64,000 nucleotides of DNA from Cavia porcellus (GCF_034190915.1 NW_026947484.1:207774657-207838656), one strand, 5' to 3'. Shown: positions 34,401 through 48,489, counted from the stretch's first letter. A program made the numbers and translations. Notes: a model not told the origin generated them from the sequence alone.

Positions 34401-37317
34401 TGTTGGACAATAAGAAGTGGTTCATTTCCTTTCAAGATGAAGCAATTAGAGGCCAGTCAACTTCTTTCTCTCTGCGGCAATCACCTTGCATGACATATAT
34501 TCCACATACAAAATGGAAGGTTGCTGCCTGATTCCCACTGGACTTTGCATAAGTTAGAAATAAATTTGCATTATTAAGCAACTAATTTTTCTGGGGTTGT
34601 TTGTAAGCAACACCTAACGTAGCTGATTTTCACTATAACCAATAGCTTTACATTTTCCCAGCAACTTGTAAATGCAGTTATTTCCCTGTCTTTTATCATT
34701 CTCTGCTAAATGCACCTTGGGTTTTCCTTAAATGCTCCCTTATATAGTCTATGTTTTTATTATATGCTATCAATATTCTAACATTTTATGATTCCTCATT
34801 TTAGTGACTTTATTTAATATTTAATGTTTAATAGTTTCTTAAATTCTTCTATAGGTCTTATAATCTTCCTGAGTCACCATTACTTCCTTTATATCACTAG
34901 GTCTGATGCATTTATTTTCTTTCTTGTTAATCAAATCTTTTAACAGTTTTTCAGCAATATTTACTGAATTTTAAACTCTCAGTCCTAGGTATCTTAAAAT
35001 ATTTTTAAGGAATTAAACGAAAATGCATGCAGACTATTCTTACCAATTTTGGAATTAGATAATGTTTTTTTCATTTTTCTGTGTTGCACAGATTTCCTGA
35101 ATTGTAGCAGTTTCTGTATAAAATAAATTTTGCATTTACTTGGCCAGAGTCTGACAGAATCCGCAGAACTGAGTTTTTCCATTGATTTTCAGCTCAGATT
35201 GCTTCATTACTTGGGTATTGCAGGTACCTAGCTCAGCACATCCATAGCATTATCTATGGGTTGTGAATTGCAAATGCAGCATCTGTTCCACTCATTTGTT
35301 CTAACAGCCTGATGTTTTTGTCATCAGTCATCAAGTGAATGTGTGGAGCTTTCCACAGCTTTTACTTTTAGGCGAGGGTTATAGTCTCAGGTCCCCTCTG
35401 TGCACGAGACCTAAAGTCTTTCTTTACCCCAATGGATAGCAGCCCTAAAAGTGTCTATCTTGCTTTTTTTCTGATTTATAGAACCTAAAGATTAAAATTT
35501 CCTTCTAGAATTAATAGTTTATATTGTTCATTCTCTCCCAGGTTTTTATTGTGCCCTGAAAAGGAGAACATCCCTAATTATCTTTTTGTCAATGAAAAAA
35601 TGACCATTATTCCATAGCTTTTGATATAGGTTTTTTATGAAAAACCAGTTAAATTAACAGTATGATGTTTCCAAATAAAATGGAATTAAAGGACAAAGCA
35701 TCCGCAGTAAGTCAAAATTGAGGACTTGCTCTTAAAGAATTTACTCCCCAGACTGAGATCTGACAGCAGAGATGTGGCTTTACTATGCTTGCTAGATCCA
35801 TTTAATATGTTACATTTTTCATTTATTCCAAGTTATCAAAGAGAGAACAACAAACCTGTCAATGAGCCGAACAAGAAACTTCCCGAAGTTCCATTTTCTT
35901 TTGTCTGGGAAGGAAACTAGCTGTGGGCTGTTTGGTGCTTTATCAGTTTTATTTTCATGACCTGCAATATATCCCTGAAGACCTAAAAAGAGTAAAGATT
36001 AGACCATCAAAGCTAGTCGGCACCAGCAGGATGACTCTGCTTTCTTTCTTCTACTTAAGTTTGTGCAGTAAAAGAAAACTAGACTCGGTCTCTGTGAATG
36101 CCCTGGCTTGAGAAGCGATTCTTTGACTTAAAGCTCCTGTTTCTGCTTCTGTGCTTACCCTCAAATTTTAGTTTCTGTATACTAACAATAAAATATACTC
36201 TATTATAGAATTCTATCCATCCACACTTTCCTATCAACTTAAGCAAAAATGGTAATTAAATGAAGAAATGTGGTTTAATAAAATGCACTTGTCACACATA
36301 TAACTTTGTTAATATTTCTACACTGAGTATGAAGAAACTGAGTCTGATGATGATAGTTCATGTCTTCTAGTTCCAAAGCTTTGAAGAATTTAATTCTATT
36401 TACTCATAAATGGTCTGTGTTGTACAATTTTTCCTCCATTCCATTATTGGGGGCTGCAATAATACTAGTAACTGATTTACACAGAAAATGCATAGCTCCT
36501 AAAAGGTGAAAATATATTAACAAATTTTCTGTCCTGTACATTAACTATGTGCATTTTATTTGATCTTTATATTCCCTTAAGCTATTTTAGTATAAACTGT
36601 TATTACTACTTACATTCGTATTTTCTTTTCCTGACAGAAATACTAACACATAACCCAGAAAATAACCTCTCTGAAGAGTTGGCAAAATCACTGTTAGAAT
36701 TCTATATTACCCTGAAAGTTCACATACTTTGTTGCTTCCTCTGCTGGAGGCTGTCTGAAATAGGTAGACAAAAATTTTAGTTTGCAATGAACAATGTGCC
36801 GTAGTGAGAAGTAAACAGCCATTTTGTTTTAGGCAAAAGGAAGTTAGTTCTAAAATGCTGAAAGATTCACTTAACAGACTCAATTTCCAGCAAACAGCAT
36901 GCTGCCGGTCTGCATAAAACACTTAGAATTCAATGTTTCATCTTCAAACAGATGTGCTGCTGTTAAAGCCTACTGTTCTTTTCTGGTGTGGAACATTGGT
37001 GAAGGAAAAGTAACTCTCCCCAGTCAGGAGGAAAGAAAGAGTGGAAAGCTTTCAAAGGCAAAAATTTCTAAGAAACAAGGAATGTCAGAAGACAGAACAA
37101 TATGATTTTATTTGGGACAAGTCTCTGTGGCATTCACCCAGCTATCTCAAGGTACGTGTCAGATTTAATTATCTGACCTAGGATGCAGGGAATTCTGTGT
37201 GGGCCACATGGCAATAACTGTAGTTATCAATAAGAGCATGGTTTAAGCATAAAACTGGATGCTAATGGGTGCCCCAAATTCCTTCCTGGAAATGTTTTCT
37301 TACACTTATCATTATAA
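34401..37317. other. Unassigned DNA
   Basis: No repeat family or exon was recognised. The parts 35700-36170 and 36840-37140 are less AT-rich than the rest and have several short open frames, none with a recognisable domain, start context or splice-bounded continuation that would support a gene. Confidence 0.4.
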
Positions 37318-37319
37318 TA

Positions 37320-37359
<40 letters not shown>

Positions 37360-37362
37360 ATA
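37318..37362. repeat. (CTAT)n microsatellite
   Basis: About eleven CTAT units ending in ATATAT. It is the reverse-complement type of the (GATA)n arrays at 31077 and 48083. Confidence 0.97.
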
Positions 37363-37379
37363 TGATTTTTAGTTTATTT

Positions 37380-38216
37380 GAATAAAATTTTAAAAGCCAA
37401 CCTAAAGAAAATCATTCCTATATTTCTCTCATTTTTCCTTTCACATATCCTCAAAGCATTTACTTTTTTGTTGAATGTTCTGGATTATATCTTAATATTT
37501 TAAATATCATGATTATATAGTTATGTGTTGACAAGCATTGAATGATAAATATATCATTCTTTTGATAAGATGAAATTTTACAATTTAGTTACAACATTGC
37601 CAACAAATTATACACAAATACTTTTACTTATTCTTGAAATATACTCTGATTAGAATTTTGTTTATAGCATTAAGCAGTATTTTTAATATTTTAACACGTG
37701 ATTTTTATGTATGATTGAATGCTGTATTTTGATTACCTTCCACAACTTTCACTGTCTTTTCTGACTGATAACCACTTTAAAAAAAAATTGGCTTGATATG
37801 TGCCTCCTGTGAAATGTATTCAAACATATCCCATAGTCTTTAAGTTTCATTGTATTCTCAGAGATATTTCTCTCTTGTCTTGTTCTTAATCTATTTTGGA
37901 GCAGTGACTTTCTCAGCTTGAGGTATAATTTATAGCTGAGATCTCCTCTTACTTTATCATGTTCTGAAATTGGAACAATCATTCTGTTTTCTTTATTCTC
38001 TATTCTCTTTGTTCTAGTATGATAAGTATATCTAAACAGGCAATTTAGAAAAACAATGAAATAATAATTATTTGAGAAACCAAAGCACTAATTTTTCTCT
38101 TATATATGAAAGATAATTATGAAGGGAATATATTTCTAGTAGAAAAACATGAGAACATTACCCCATTCTTTACTAGTATTCAATAATTATTTATTGTGAA
38201 GAAATTTGATGCTAAT
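37380..38216 (-). mobile_element. Possible antisense old L1/HAL1 sequence
   Basis: The plus strand is T-rich with AATGTATTCAAACATATCCC and similar weak likeness to antisense L1M, but no diagnostic block is certain. It could also be unique sequence. Confidence 0.3.
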
Positions 38217-38230
38217 CCATACATTTTTTT

Positions 38231-38341
38231 GTTTTGTTTTGTTTTGTTTTTTGTCTTTTTCCTTTTTATCGGTACCGGGGATCAAACTCACGACTGCCTG
38301 CTTGCAAGGCAGGCGCTTATGCCATTGAGCTAAATCCCTAG
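38231..38341 (-). mobile_element. ID-like tRNA-derived SINE
   Basis: On the minus strand, GGCTAGGGATTTAGCTCAAT, GGCATAAGCGCCTGCCTTGC, the B box in GAGTTTGATCCCCGGTACCG and the tail ATAAAAAGGAAAAAGACAAA followed by (AAAAC)n are seen. CCATACATTTTTTT at 38217 and CCATGCATGTTTTT at 38342 are a probable target-site duplication with two mismatches. Confidence 0.95.
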
Positions 38342-38355
38342 CCATGCATGTTTTT

Positions 38356-39720
38356 TCTTTATGCAAGATTTTAGAATTATCTCTTTCGATCTAGTATCTT
38401 TATATTTAATGCTGATGTATGTATCTAATTTTGGTGTCTTAGTAATGATATTTTGGGTTATTTTTGTCTAGAATGTAAAATCTTCAATTCGAGAGTATTG
38501 CATCCGTTTCTTTGCTAAATATTCCCTTTATTTCCTTTGTCATTACTTGTTCTTTTTGTCTTATCATTCAGATGGTGTCCCGCAAGTGACAATCTTCTAT
38601 GAGTCCTATGTTTGTTTTTATTTTTCAACTCATGTATTTGTGTACTGTAATTAGAGAGAAATTTTTTCATTTTTGTTCTTCAATGTTTTTCTCTCTTACT
38701 TTATTTCATAGTATCTTGCCTTTAATTTCAAAGAGCAATTTTAAATTTTATATATGTTTTTGGTTTGTATATATGAGGGGAGGCAGGTAGAGACAAAAAA
38801 TGACAGATATGGAGTTGGAGACTGACACATGCAAAATAGAATTTTCATGGCATTTTGCTTTGTATTATTTCGGCTTTCTAAATTGTTCATTCTTCTGAAT
38901 ATTTTACTTCTCTCTGTGTCTCATTTTCTGTCATTCTTGTTAAAAAATAGTCTCAAATGAAAGGCTGCAGGAAGCAGGATAAGCTCTCCGCATGCATCAT
39001 TGATGTTTGCTACCTTGTTAATTAGGGAACTTTCTCATAGTGAGGTTGGTGAGTTATTACGAGTCCTCTCTCAAGCTGATTAATTTTTCGAGGTTAAAGG
39101 ACAAAAAAAATTATTTCATGGCCACATTCCTTTTATCACTGTGAAAATCCCCTTGAAATATGCCTAGAATCCATAAGTCACTTTTTATTCATCCTTCCCA
39201 GGAAATAAATCTCTAGTTTTGCTTCAAATGTATTGTATTGTGATCTGACTTCCTGTACTATAGGCTTTCAAATAACACTGTTTTCAGGTCTGCAGACATA
39301 ACCTTTACTTATATATAGTTCATGTTTCAATTGCTCGAGCCTGTTTAAGGTTCCATGATACTTATAGACCTCTTCATGTGCTTTCTTTGATACAGTGTAA
39401 TTTTACATTTCCTTTAGTTCTATCTTTTTCTTTAGAATCTGACTTGCAAATTTTAACTATTGGTTTCATATTGTGTCTTTCCATACTATCTCTGCCCTTG
39501 AATAGTTGTCCTTTTTGAATAGAATTGAGATAAGACCATACCTTAATAAAATGCATGTTTTGACCATTAATAGATGAGCTTTGATGACTCTTGTATTTGA
39601 TGACATCATGTTTAATACGTAAATCGTTGGTTACCATGTATTTAGGATTTTGGAACCTAGCCTCAAAGAACTTAACAGTTTGTGTAAAGCAACACAGTTT
39701 ATGCTTAAAAACTAAATATA
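38356..39720. other. Unassigned T-rich DNA, possible L1 remnants
   Basis: A 116-codon open frame lies on the minus strand at 39374-39724, but its translation has no recognisable domain, and the surrounding sequence looks like decayed repeat. No gene is called. Confidence 0.3.
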
Positions 39721-40662
39721 GCATGACTGCTTCAGCAACCTAGTGCAGTCATGCTTTGACCTGTATTGTTAAGTTGTTATGTCCTCTTTTATCTCAATCT
39801 CTCCCTTATTCATTAAAAAATTTATTTATTTTTATGTTTTTTTTAATTAAGGGGAAAATTATAAAAATTAGCAGGATATATTATAGTAACCATTTGATTT
39901 CCTATTAATTTGATTTGAAGTAATACTCCCACTATCTTGTTTTGACTGATTAGACTCTGTTCCATTCTGTATGATAGTATCAAGTTTGAGGATATAGGCA
40001 ACTACTTTGAAGGCAATAAGATTCACTAAGATGCCCATTCTGGTTTGACTATTATCTCCTTTGAAAGTCCTGTAATGTTTACAATGTTTAAGTTTTATTG
40101 GTCTGGTTCTCTACTGTTTTGTTCAACTTTATAATACCTAATGAGATAGACAATTCTTTTTAAGGAAGCAAGAGGCATTATGGTAACCACTGTTGATAAC
40201 CTTGTTCTCTGTTTTTACATCATGTACTATGTCTATCCTTGGTTTTGACTGACAGCTTTGTTTTGCCATAGTTGACTTTATTCTCTTCCAAAAAAAAAAA
40301 AAAAAGTAATAAGAACTAAGGAGTAAAAAAACCCAAAATGTGTAAATTTTGTTGTAAAAAATAGAGGGGAAAAAAAGTGCTCTAAAGGATACAACTGCAA
40401 GTGTGTTTAGGGGTGTTAAATAGCTGACCATATTAATGTTTTTGGTTGGATCATTGAACACAACTGTTTGCAGTCTCTCTGTTTGAATGTCTACTTTGTA
40501 TGCTTTGATACTGTGACTTGAGCAACTATCTCTAAGATGATAATGTATTAACTGGTGATTTCTTACTGTTTTGTTGTTTGTTTGTTTGTTTTTTGTAGTT
40601 CTGTATTACTTGTACCCTTACACCGCTTTATTTTGTTTTGTTTTTTCTTTTTCCTTTTAAAT

Positions 40663-40694
<32 letters not shown>
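39721..40694 (+). other. A-tailed segment, possible 3' UTR of an unidentified retrocopy
   Basis: A T-rich segment without open frames ends in TTTTAAATAAAATTTAAAAA and a run of about 25 A residues (40670-40694), with an AATAAA-like signal close to the tail. This is the expected look of the 3' end of a reverse-transcribed mRNA or of a LINE. I do not recognise the parent transcript or LINE family. An internal A run at 40290-40306 may be another tail. The RPSA pseudogene begins 12 bases after this tail. Confidence 0.4.
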
Positions 40695-40706
40695 CCTAAA
40701 TATAGG

Positions 40707-41664
<958 letters not shown>

Positions 41665-41934
41665 CTATAGAAGAGCACACTATATTCTTGATCTAATTAT
41701 AGTTAATGGAAAAGGAAAATCAATATGGGCTAAATACTTAGAGAAGACAGAAAGAAATGTGGGCATTCCTCTGATTCTTATGAATTGTAAGATGTTTGAT
41801 CTTTGCCAGATTGAAGGATGAATATTTCAATAATTACAAACTGTATTTATAAAATACTTACTTGTATCCCAGAAATACTCTAAAATTTCATAGACTCTTG
41901 TCTAATTGTCAAGACAAATAATTGAGCCACTTAG

Positions 41935-42045
41935 CATCATTATCTCACTTTTATAGATGAGGGAACTATTGATTGGTAACCAATTTTGTGCAGCTAAGCA
42001 GATTAATCAGGTGCAGCTTGAAGCCAGAGTGTGTTTGAATTCTAT
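41935..42045 (-). mobile_element. MIR fragment
   Basis: TCATTATCTCACTTTTATAG, ATGAGGGAACTATTGATTGG and GTGCAGCTAAGCAGATTAAT resemble the reverse complement of the MIR core and 3' half. Confidence 0.6.
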
Positions 42046-42875
42046 GTACGTATCTCCAGGAATTGCTTTACAAAGTCAGTCATAACTTCAGTTGTGTTAT
42101 ACAAGAAAATGTAGAATGGTCCACAGTGTACCCTAGTATTTATAAATGTTTAGACTTCTTTTGTGAAAAGTTAGTCTGTCAAGTTTGGGGAGCAAGCCTA
42201 CAGAATTAAGCAGGAAATAAACAAGCAGTGATTTGACATGAGCTGCAGTGAGCTCTTGGTTAATGTCAACAAATCATGAAATGAAAATGCTATGTAAAGT
42301 ATTGATACTCCAATAACAATAAAATTTTTCAACAAAAATCCAGTAAATGTAACCAACAAAACAAGTGGATCATTAGATCTAAATCTGTGGGTAGACTTCC
42401 TTTCCAATAGAATCTAAATATAAATGCTTTCCATGGTACAAATATACAACTTGTTACGGAGTGCTGTGTTTGAAATACAGCAACTAATATAGTAGAGGCC
42501 TGATGCAACAGATCTTGTCTACATGCAATGGTCACTGCTGACAATCATTAATATTTAGTTATGGTTTTAATAAAGATAAATATTTCGTGACTATGGACAC
42601 AGTAGCTTCTGGACATTTTTACTGTTTTACACATCCATTCACTGAATTTTTAATGGAAAACATGGGTTGGAAAACAACCTTTTTGTATTAAACAATGAAC
42701 TTTATTGTAGTAGAACAAAGAGCTTGTATCTGGACTCTGCCACCATCCCTGTGTGTGAGGAGTTCACTTTCACCACTAAAGAAAGTGGCCAGATTCAATC
42801 TGTCAGGTCTTTTCTGAGCTAATGTACCATGAGTTCATGATAGGGTTTAATGCATTCAGAATCAATTGTAATTTG
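42046..42875. other. Unassigned DNA
   Basis: No coding region or repeat was recognised. Confidence 0.4.
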
Positions 42876-42965
42876 TGGGGTTGTAGATGTAGCTCAGTGA
42901 TTGAACACACACTTAGCATCTATGAGACACTGAATTTAATTCCCAGAACTGGAAATTAAAAAAGA
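42876..42965 (+). mobile_element. ID-like tRNA-derived SINE, old
   Basis: GGGGTTGTAGATGTAGCTCA, GTGATTGAACACACACTTAG and a decayed B box (AATTTAATTCCCAGAACTGG) followed by an A-rich tail. Diverged from the younger GATAAAAA-tail group and closer to a general ID-like form. Confidence 0.85.
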
Positions 42966-45204
42966 AAGTGATTTGTTAATCCATGAGTCCCCTCTAGTAT
43001 GTGCCCCAGCTATACGTTCTTTACAGTCCTATCTTTAATTGAGTAATAATACTTACTTATCTAAAATTAATTAGTTTTAAAAAACATTCAAAAACAATTA
43101 CCTTTGAGAATTATATTAGATGGAAGAAAACAGACATCATCATAAACTTGCTCTTGGGCTCTTTAAAAATTCAAGCTACAATGTATATGCTCTGCATATT
43201 TATACTGATTGGTATCCATTTTTATAGTAATTTTCATTAGTAGGAGAATATATGGAATTATGCATGTCTCATGTCTGATATATATGTATTTGACTTAGAG
43301 GGACTGGTCAAATGACTAGACACATAATTTCATTTCTTATCTGATTTTCTTTTATAAATTATAGTGACTTTCAAATCAAAATAATTGTGCTAATAAAAAT
43401 CCCATGAGATCTCACTTCTGACTTCAAATTCTGTACTAGAGAATAGACAGGTGATAAGGAAACAGATAGATCGATCAATAGACAGGTTAATGCCTAAGAA
43501 TGGTCAGGCTACTAGACAGGAAAGTAGATACGGTACAGGCTGATCTGGTATGACTTTGTTATTGATCGCCAATGATTACTCTTTGTACCGTGAAGTTGCT
43601 TTGCTACCCATACACTCTGTCAGGAGTTAGACATTTTTACTAGTCTTTTGACTGTGCCCTGAAAAGGGAATGAAACCATGACTAGGACACTGGAGATTGA
43701 TCAATTTGCCTCTCTTTGTTAATCTAGACAAAAAGCAATTGAACTGAGAATTGGCATGGGAAAGAAGCCTCAGAACCTTTAGGACATCTGAATTTCAGGT
43801 CTCAGCTAGAAATGTTAGACAGAAATTCATTTGGAAGTTAAAGATCTGAAAATGTTCTTTGGGAAGTCTCTGTATCTCTCGTGAATAAGAACACCAAAAG
43901 CCAAAGACATCTATTGCAAAACATAGTTCATTTTTCTTCCTAACCAAATTACTTTGCCTATTGACAAGGTCAGGAATTATAGAATGGAAATAAATAAAAG
44001 CAGTTTATTCAAGATTTTAATGCATCAGCATTGTGCCTTGTTCTTTCAGAACAGAAGGAGATGCAATATTTATCTCTGGTGATACAATTCAATTGAATGT
44101 GTTTAACTACTTGAAATGAATTGTCAGCACCTCTGTGAAACTGATCTAAAACTCCCTATTTCCTTAAATATGTTTAATTGGGTTGGGACCTCAGGGCATA
44201 TTTTCATCAGACTTGTAGTGTTTCATAGCTCATTCTCTGTCCTGATGTTTTCAATAATTTGTCCTTCTCCTCTATTTGATCCTTTATGTCTTACAGCAGC
44301 TGCTTAGAAGTCATGAACACACATAAGACTGTCAGACGCGAATCACAGCAACATTTCATTATAGTCTATATTGATTTAAATTATAATGGAAGGATTTATG
44401 TTCAGAGCTCTGTATGTGTGTGTATGTTTGTGAGTATATGGGAGAAAATATGCATTTCATTCTGTTTTGTTAATAAAAACATAAGTAATGACTCCAGCCT
44501 TTGACAGTCAGTCTTGCTCCCTGACTTTCTGCCTTACTTATCATGTCTTACTATATCTTTCTGTGACACATTCTCTGCTTCTCTCTCTGTTCTCATATTG
44601 ATGGATATATAAATAGAAGTGTTATAGCTGCAAAATACATACAAATACCATTTCTGATCAATATATACCCTGAATAATAATAAACAATTTAAACATATAT
44701 ATAAATCTACATATGTACAAGTAAATCTGCTTCAATCTTGTCATCTTTTAGAAAATCACACAAACTGCACTAGAATTAAAGGGAATGTATTCATAAAAAT
44801 ATGGAGATTTAAAAACATGAAAAGGTGAAAATATATATAGAATATGAATTTAAAATTACAATGCTAATATATAATATTCAAGTTTCTGTAATAAATTGGA
44901 GGCAAATGCTACCTTTACACATACCTAAGAAAATAATGTAGAACAGAGAAATCCTACAAACCATATGCACATATGAACTACCCTCCGTCTAAAAAGCGCA
45001 TGTACGATGATGGTGAAGATTGTGAATTTATGTTTCTTAGGGTTTCTCTAATTGGAATAATTTTCTTGTGAAATGCAATGTATAATTAACATGATCAACC
45101 AAGATATGAATTTCTTTTTCTTTTATTTAATGACATACTAATTATTATACTTTGAATATTTTTTTAATATTAGTAAATGATTATTTTTTCTGTCAATTTT
45201 CTTT
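42966..45204. other. Unassigned AT-rich DNA
   Basis: No exon or assignable repeat was found. Short open frames carry no known motif. Confidence 0.4.
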
Positions 45205-45285
45205 CTGTTGTTGTTATTCTGTGAATCAAATTCAGGGTCTTTCAATTTCCAGGCAGGCACTTGTCTATTTTGCTTTGTCAAGAGA
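45205..45285 (-). mobile_element. ID-like SINE remnant (probable)
   Basis: The plus strand reads GTGAATCAAATTCAGGGTCT, then TCCAGGCAGGCACTTGTCTA, which resembles a reversed ID-like B box, anticodon region and part of the A-box side. It is strongly decayed. Confidence 0.5.
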
Positions 45286-45289
45286 AAAA

Positions 45290-46385
45290 CAAATTATGAG
45301 TGTGAGCTAATCAGAATGCAATGTAGCTGCGTCTTATAGCACATCAGCATTAGAGGCATGAAGGACAGTCTGTCACTACAATGAATGCACCAGTATCATT
45401 GCTTCTTCCAAATATTCATTCGCCATTTGGCTCTCAATTGTATTCATCTGTTAAGACTATTCTTTTTTAGTATGTTCCTATACTTTTTTATATGAAAAAT
45501 ACATGCACACTTCACAATTCATTAGAATTTTAATAAAATATAAAAGTCTAAGTGAGACACAGTTAACTTTGATTTTTTTAAGAAACAATCTTTGAAGCAT
45601 GTGTTCTATCACAGTGTGTGGGTAGAAAGGCCTTTCCTTTCCTTTACATCTTTTTCTGTATCTGGACTAATTTATAATGCAGAGAATTCGTCCGTATGTC
45701 TTACTCAGGTAAAGACCTACCTCTGGAGCTCTGGAAAGGCATTCCTTTTCAATTTGTTGCTTTAGAACCATCCTTATGTTACAAGATAGCAAGTCCATGG
45801 CCCAGACTGTGACAGGAACCTTGCTATTGCAAGCATTTCCTTAGGTCTTCCTTTGTTCTATTTATTTCCTTTCCAGGAATTAAATACACCAAGCAATGAG
45901 CCATGCACAGTTAAAGTACCCACAGAAGTCTCTTTATTTGTGTGGAATTCCCTGCAAGTATTGGAGGGTGAAAAGTGGAAAGATGGTACCAGAAACAAGC
46001 TTGGTTTTAATGTTGCTATGAACATTTGTAATCCTTACTGGAACATAAATTAATTTTACACATTACTGTGATTATTAGTAAACAAATTAAATTTATATGA
46101 TTAACTTAATAGGGAGAAATGAATGTACTTCATCAGGGGGGAATTAGAAATTAACAAAACCCCGGTATTTATTCTGTGCCCTATTGAAATGGACTTTCAT
46201 GCAAAAAAAATAACAATTTTGGACTATTTATTAAAAGATTAAAAACAGACAATTTAATATACATTCCCATTTTTACTTCTATTACTTTTCACTTAAAGGC
46301 CTTTGAATCATTAAAATTTATCCATGGCCTATTATGTTCCCAATTCAGTTAGTATTATGTAGTGGATAGATAAGAATTTTAGTTT
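45290..46385. other. Unassigned DNA
   Basis: No supported gene or repeat. Confidence 0.4.
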
Positions 46386-46386
46386 T

Positions 46387-46450
46387 AGGGCAGGGATGTA
46401 GCTCACTAGTAGACCATTTACTTAGCATAAACAATATGTAGTATAGCAAA
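46387..46450 (+). mobile_element. ID-like SINE 5' remnant
   Basis: GGGCAGGGATGTAGCTCACT with ACCATTTACTTAGCATAAAC matches the 5' half of an ID-like tRNA SINE; the B box is lost. Confidence 0.6.
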
Positions 46451-46973
46451 AAAGTTTGAATTTCTGTTTTATCACACATATTATGTTCTATGAATTTATA
46501 TTGTTTCAATTCTTAAAAATTCTAAAATTCTGTAAAAAAATTAATACTTTTGAGCACTGCTGATGTCAAATATGAGACATAGAGGAATATATCTCTCCCC
46601 TATTACTGTTTACTATCTTAACACACAGCTATGCAGAATCTCTTGTTACATTTCACTGTATGTTCACCTACTACTACACAGTGACTGCTATGGGAATACT
46701 AGCACAGGGACTGCTAATTCCCCTAGTATTACGCAGTGGAGTAACTGGAGTAAAGAACTAATTAGAGTAAATACACATAGGAAATTACAGAAATTACAGA
46801 CTCCACAGTAAGCTCCAGACTTCCAACTTTAAACTGGATCATCTGGCTCTCAAACTATACACAGTATTTTTATAAGAACTCTCTTCCTCTAGTGAACCAT
46901 ACATGATGCATCCACTCACATTATAGATGGCAGTCTGCTTTACCTGAAATCCACCACTTTAAATATAAATCAT

Positions 46974-47049
46974 GGGGCTAGGGATTTAGCTCAGCGGCAT
47001 AAGCACCTGCCTTGAAAGCAGGCAGTCGTGAGTTCGATCCCTGGTACCG

Positions 47050-47080
<31 letters not shown>
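46974..47080 (+). mobile_element. ID-like tRNA-derived SINE with long A tail
   Basis: GGGGCTAGGGATTTAGCTCA, GCGGCATAAGCACCTGCCTT, the B box GTTCGATCCCTGGTACCG and ATAAAAAA run into about 28 A residues. The long uninterrupted tail points to a young copy. A (TA)n tract follows directly. Confidence 0.97.

Positions 47081-47114
<34 letters not shown>
47081..47114. repeat. (TA)n microsatellite at the SINE tail
   Basis: About seventeen TA units begin where the A tail of the SINE ends, as expected for a microsatellite seeded from a retroposon tail. Confidence 0.95.
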
Positions 47115-47118
<4 letters not shown>

Positions 47119-47880
47119 CCAAAAGATCATTAGCAAAACATCTAAACAATGGCTGATCAAGGAGACACATCATATTCCAATTTGTCAGGACAATGGCCTA
47201 GAAACTAACCAAAATAGTGAATTACCAGAAATTGGTACCTTTAATAACCTGTCTTCCTTTTTACCAAAATTTTGCACTACCAAAAGTTAATATCAATCCA
47301 ATGTCATATGTTATCAATACAATAAAGCTGCAAGTGAAACAGTATAAATAAATTACTTGCTATAACCTGCTAAGTTCTAAAATAAAGCCTTCCCCAAGCT
47401 ATGAAGAATTAGAGAATTTGGAAAAGTTTACAAAATTCCTAAATGCATACTATCACTAAGGTGAGGCTTTGTTCTTAATTAAGTCAACTCAATTTTCATT
47501 AGATTTAAAAAAAGAATTAATCATAATACTTCAGTAAATGGTAACGGAAGTAGGGCTGTCTTTCTTTGCAGAAAACAAGGATTAAATGCAAAAAAAAATT
47601 AGATAGAAAAAGTGAATAACAACCAACATCAGAAAAAGATTAACAAATCGTTTGCTCTTCAACATAGGACCACCTTCTCTTGCGCAGATGAATGTTTGTA
47701 TCCAATATGCACTATGTAAGTATTTCCCCAGACACTGCCTTGCTTCCTCAAAGTTATGTTTAATTTTCACAGAGCAAAAAGTTATAAGTATAATTTCCAA
47801 ATTATCAATTTTTCTAATTTTATAAATCATGATTTGTTGCCACATATTAAAACTCATTGTGAAACTCAAGATTATAACCT
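47115..47880. other. Unassigned AT-rich DNA
   Basis: No supported gene or named repeat. Confidence 0.4.
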
Positions 47881-47884
47881 TTTC

Positions 47885-48060
47885 TATTTTTTCTAGAAAC
47901 TGCAGAATTTTGTATTTTTACATTTAGTTCTACGATTCACTTAGAGATATTTATGTATGAAGTAAGTGTCAAAGGCCTTATTCATGCATGGATGAACATT
48001 TGCTCCAACATCACTGGTTGAGAAGACTTACTTTCAGCTGAATTTTACCTGCAACTTCAA
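47885..48060 (-). mobile_element. Old L1 fragment, antisense
   Basis: GATTCACTTAGAGATATTTA followed by CTTATTCATGCATGGATGAA and TGCTCCAACATCACTGGTTG matches, block by block, the antisense 'gagttaatttttgta…cattctttgcatg…cagcaccatttgttga' region of L1 ORF2. Confidence 0.65.
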
Positions 48061-48082
48061 CAAAAATCAATGATAGGTAGAT

Positions 48083-48128
<46 letters not shown>
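48083..48128. repeat. (GATA)n microsatellite
   Basis: About eleven GATA units with GATGATAG imperfect flanks on both sides. Confidence 0.97.
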
Positions 48129-48129
<1 letters not shown>

Positions 48130-48412
48130 GATAGAGATTTACTACGGGGCTATCTTCTGCCCCCAGTGATGAGTGTAACTCTTCTTAGCTATGATACTAT
48201 TTTGATTTAGTACAGAAAGGCCTGAGACGTTATTATATTTTCTCCAAATTTATCTTTTATTTTATCTTGTATGAATAAATAATAACTTTCTCATATTTTA
48301 TAGATTAGCTCTACTGACAAATTCTGATATTTGTTTGAGAAACTCTCAATTTTTCTTGTTTTTATAAACATTTTTGCTGGGTTTACAGTCTAATTTGAGA
48401 GCTCATTCATTT

Positions 48413-48486
48413 GCAGTGCTGGAGATGCCACACAGGCCTGCTACATGTGAGGAAATCTCGCCACCCGAGTTGCATCTCCCACCCCA
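48413..48486 (-). mobile_element. ID-like SINE remnant (probable)
   Basis: GCAGTGCTGGAGATGCCACA, CAGGCCTGCTACATGTGAGG and a final GAGTTGCATCTCCCACCCC resemble a reversed ID-like tRNA SINE with its GGGG start on the right. Confidence 0.6.
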
Positions 48487-48489
48487 TGT

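Noticed and set aside
39374..39724. 116-codon minus-strand open frame
   Set aside because: No recognisable domain, no splice or promoter context, and the flanks look like decayed repeat sequence.
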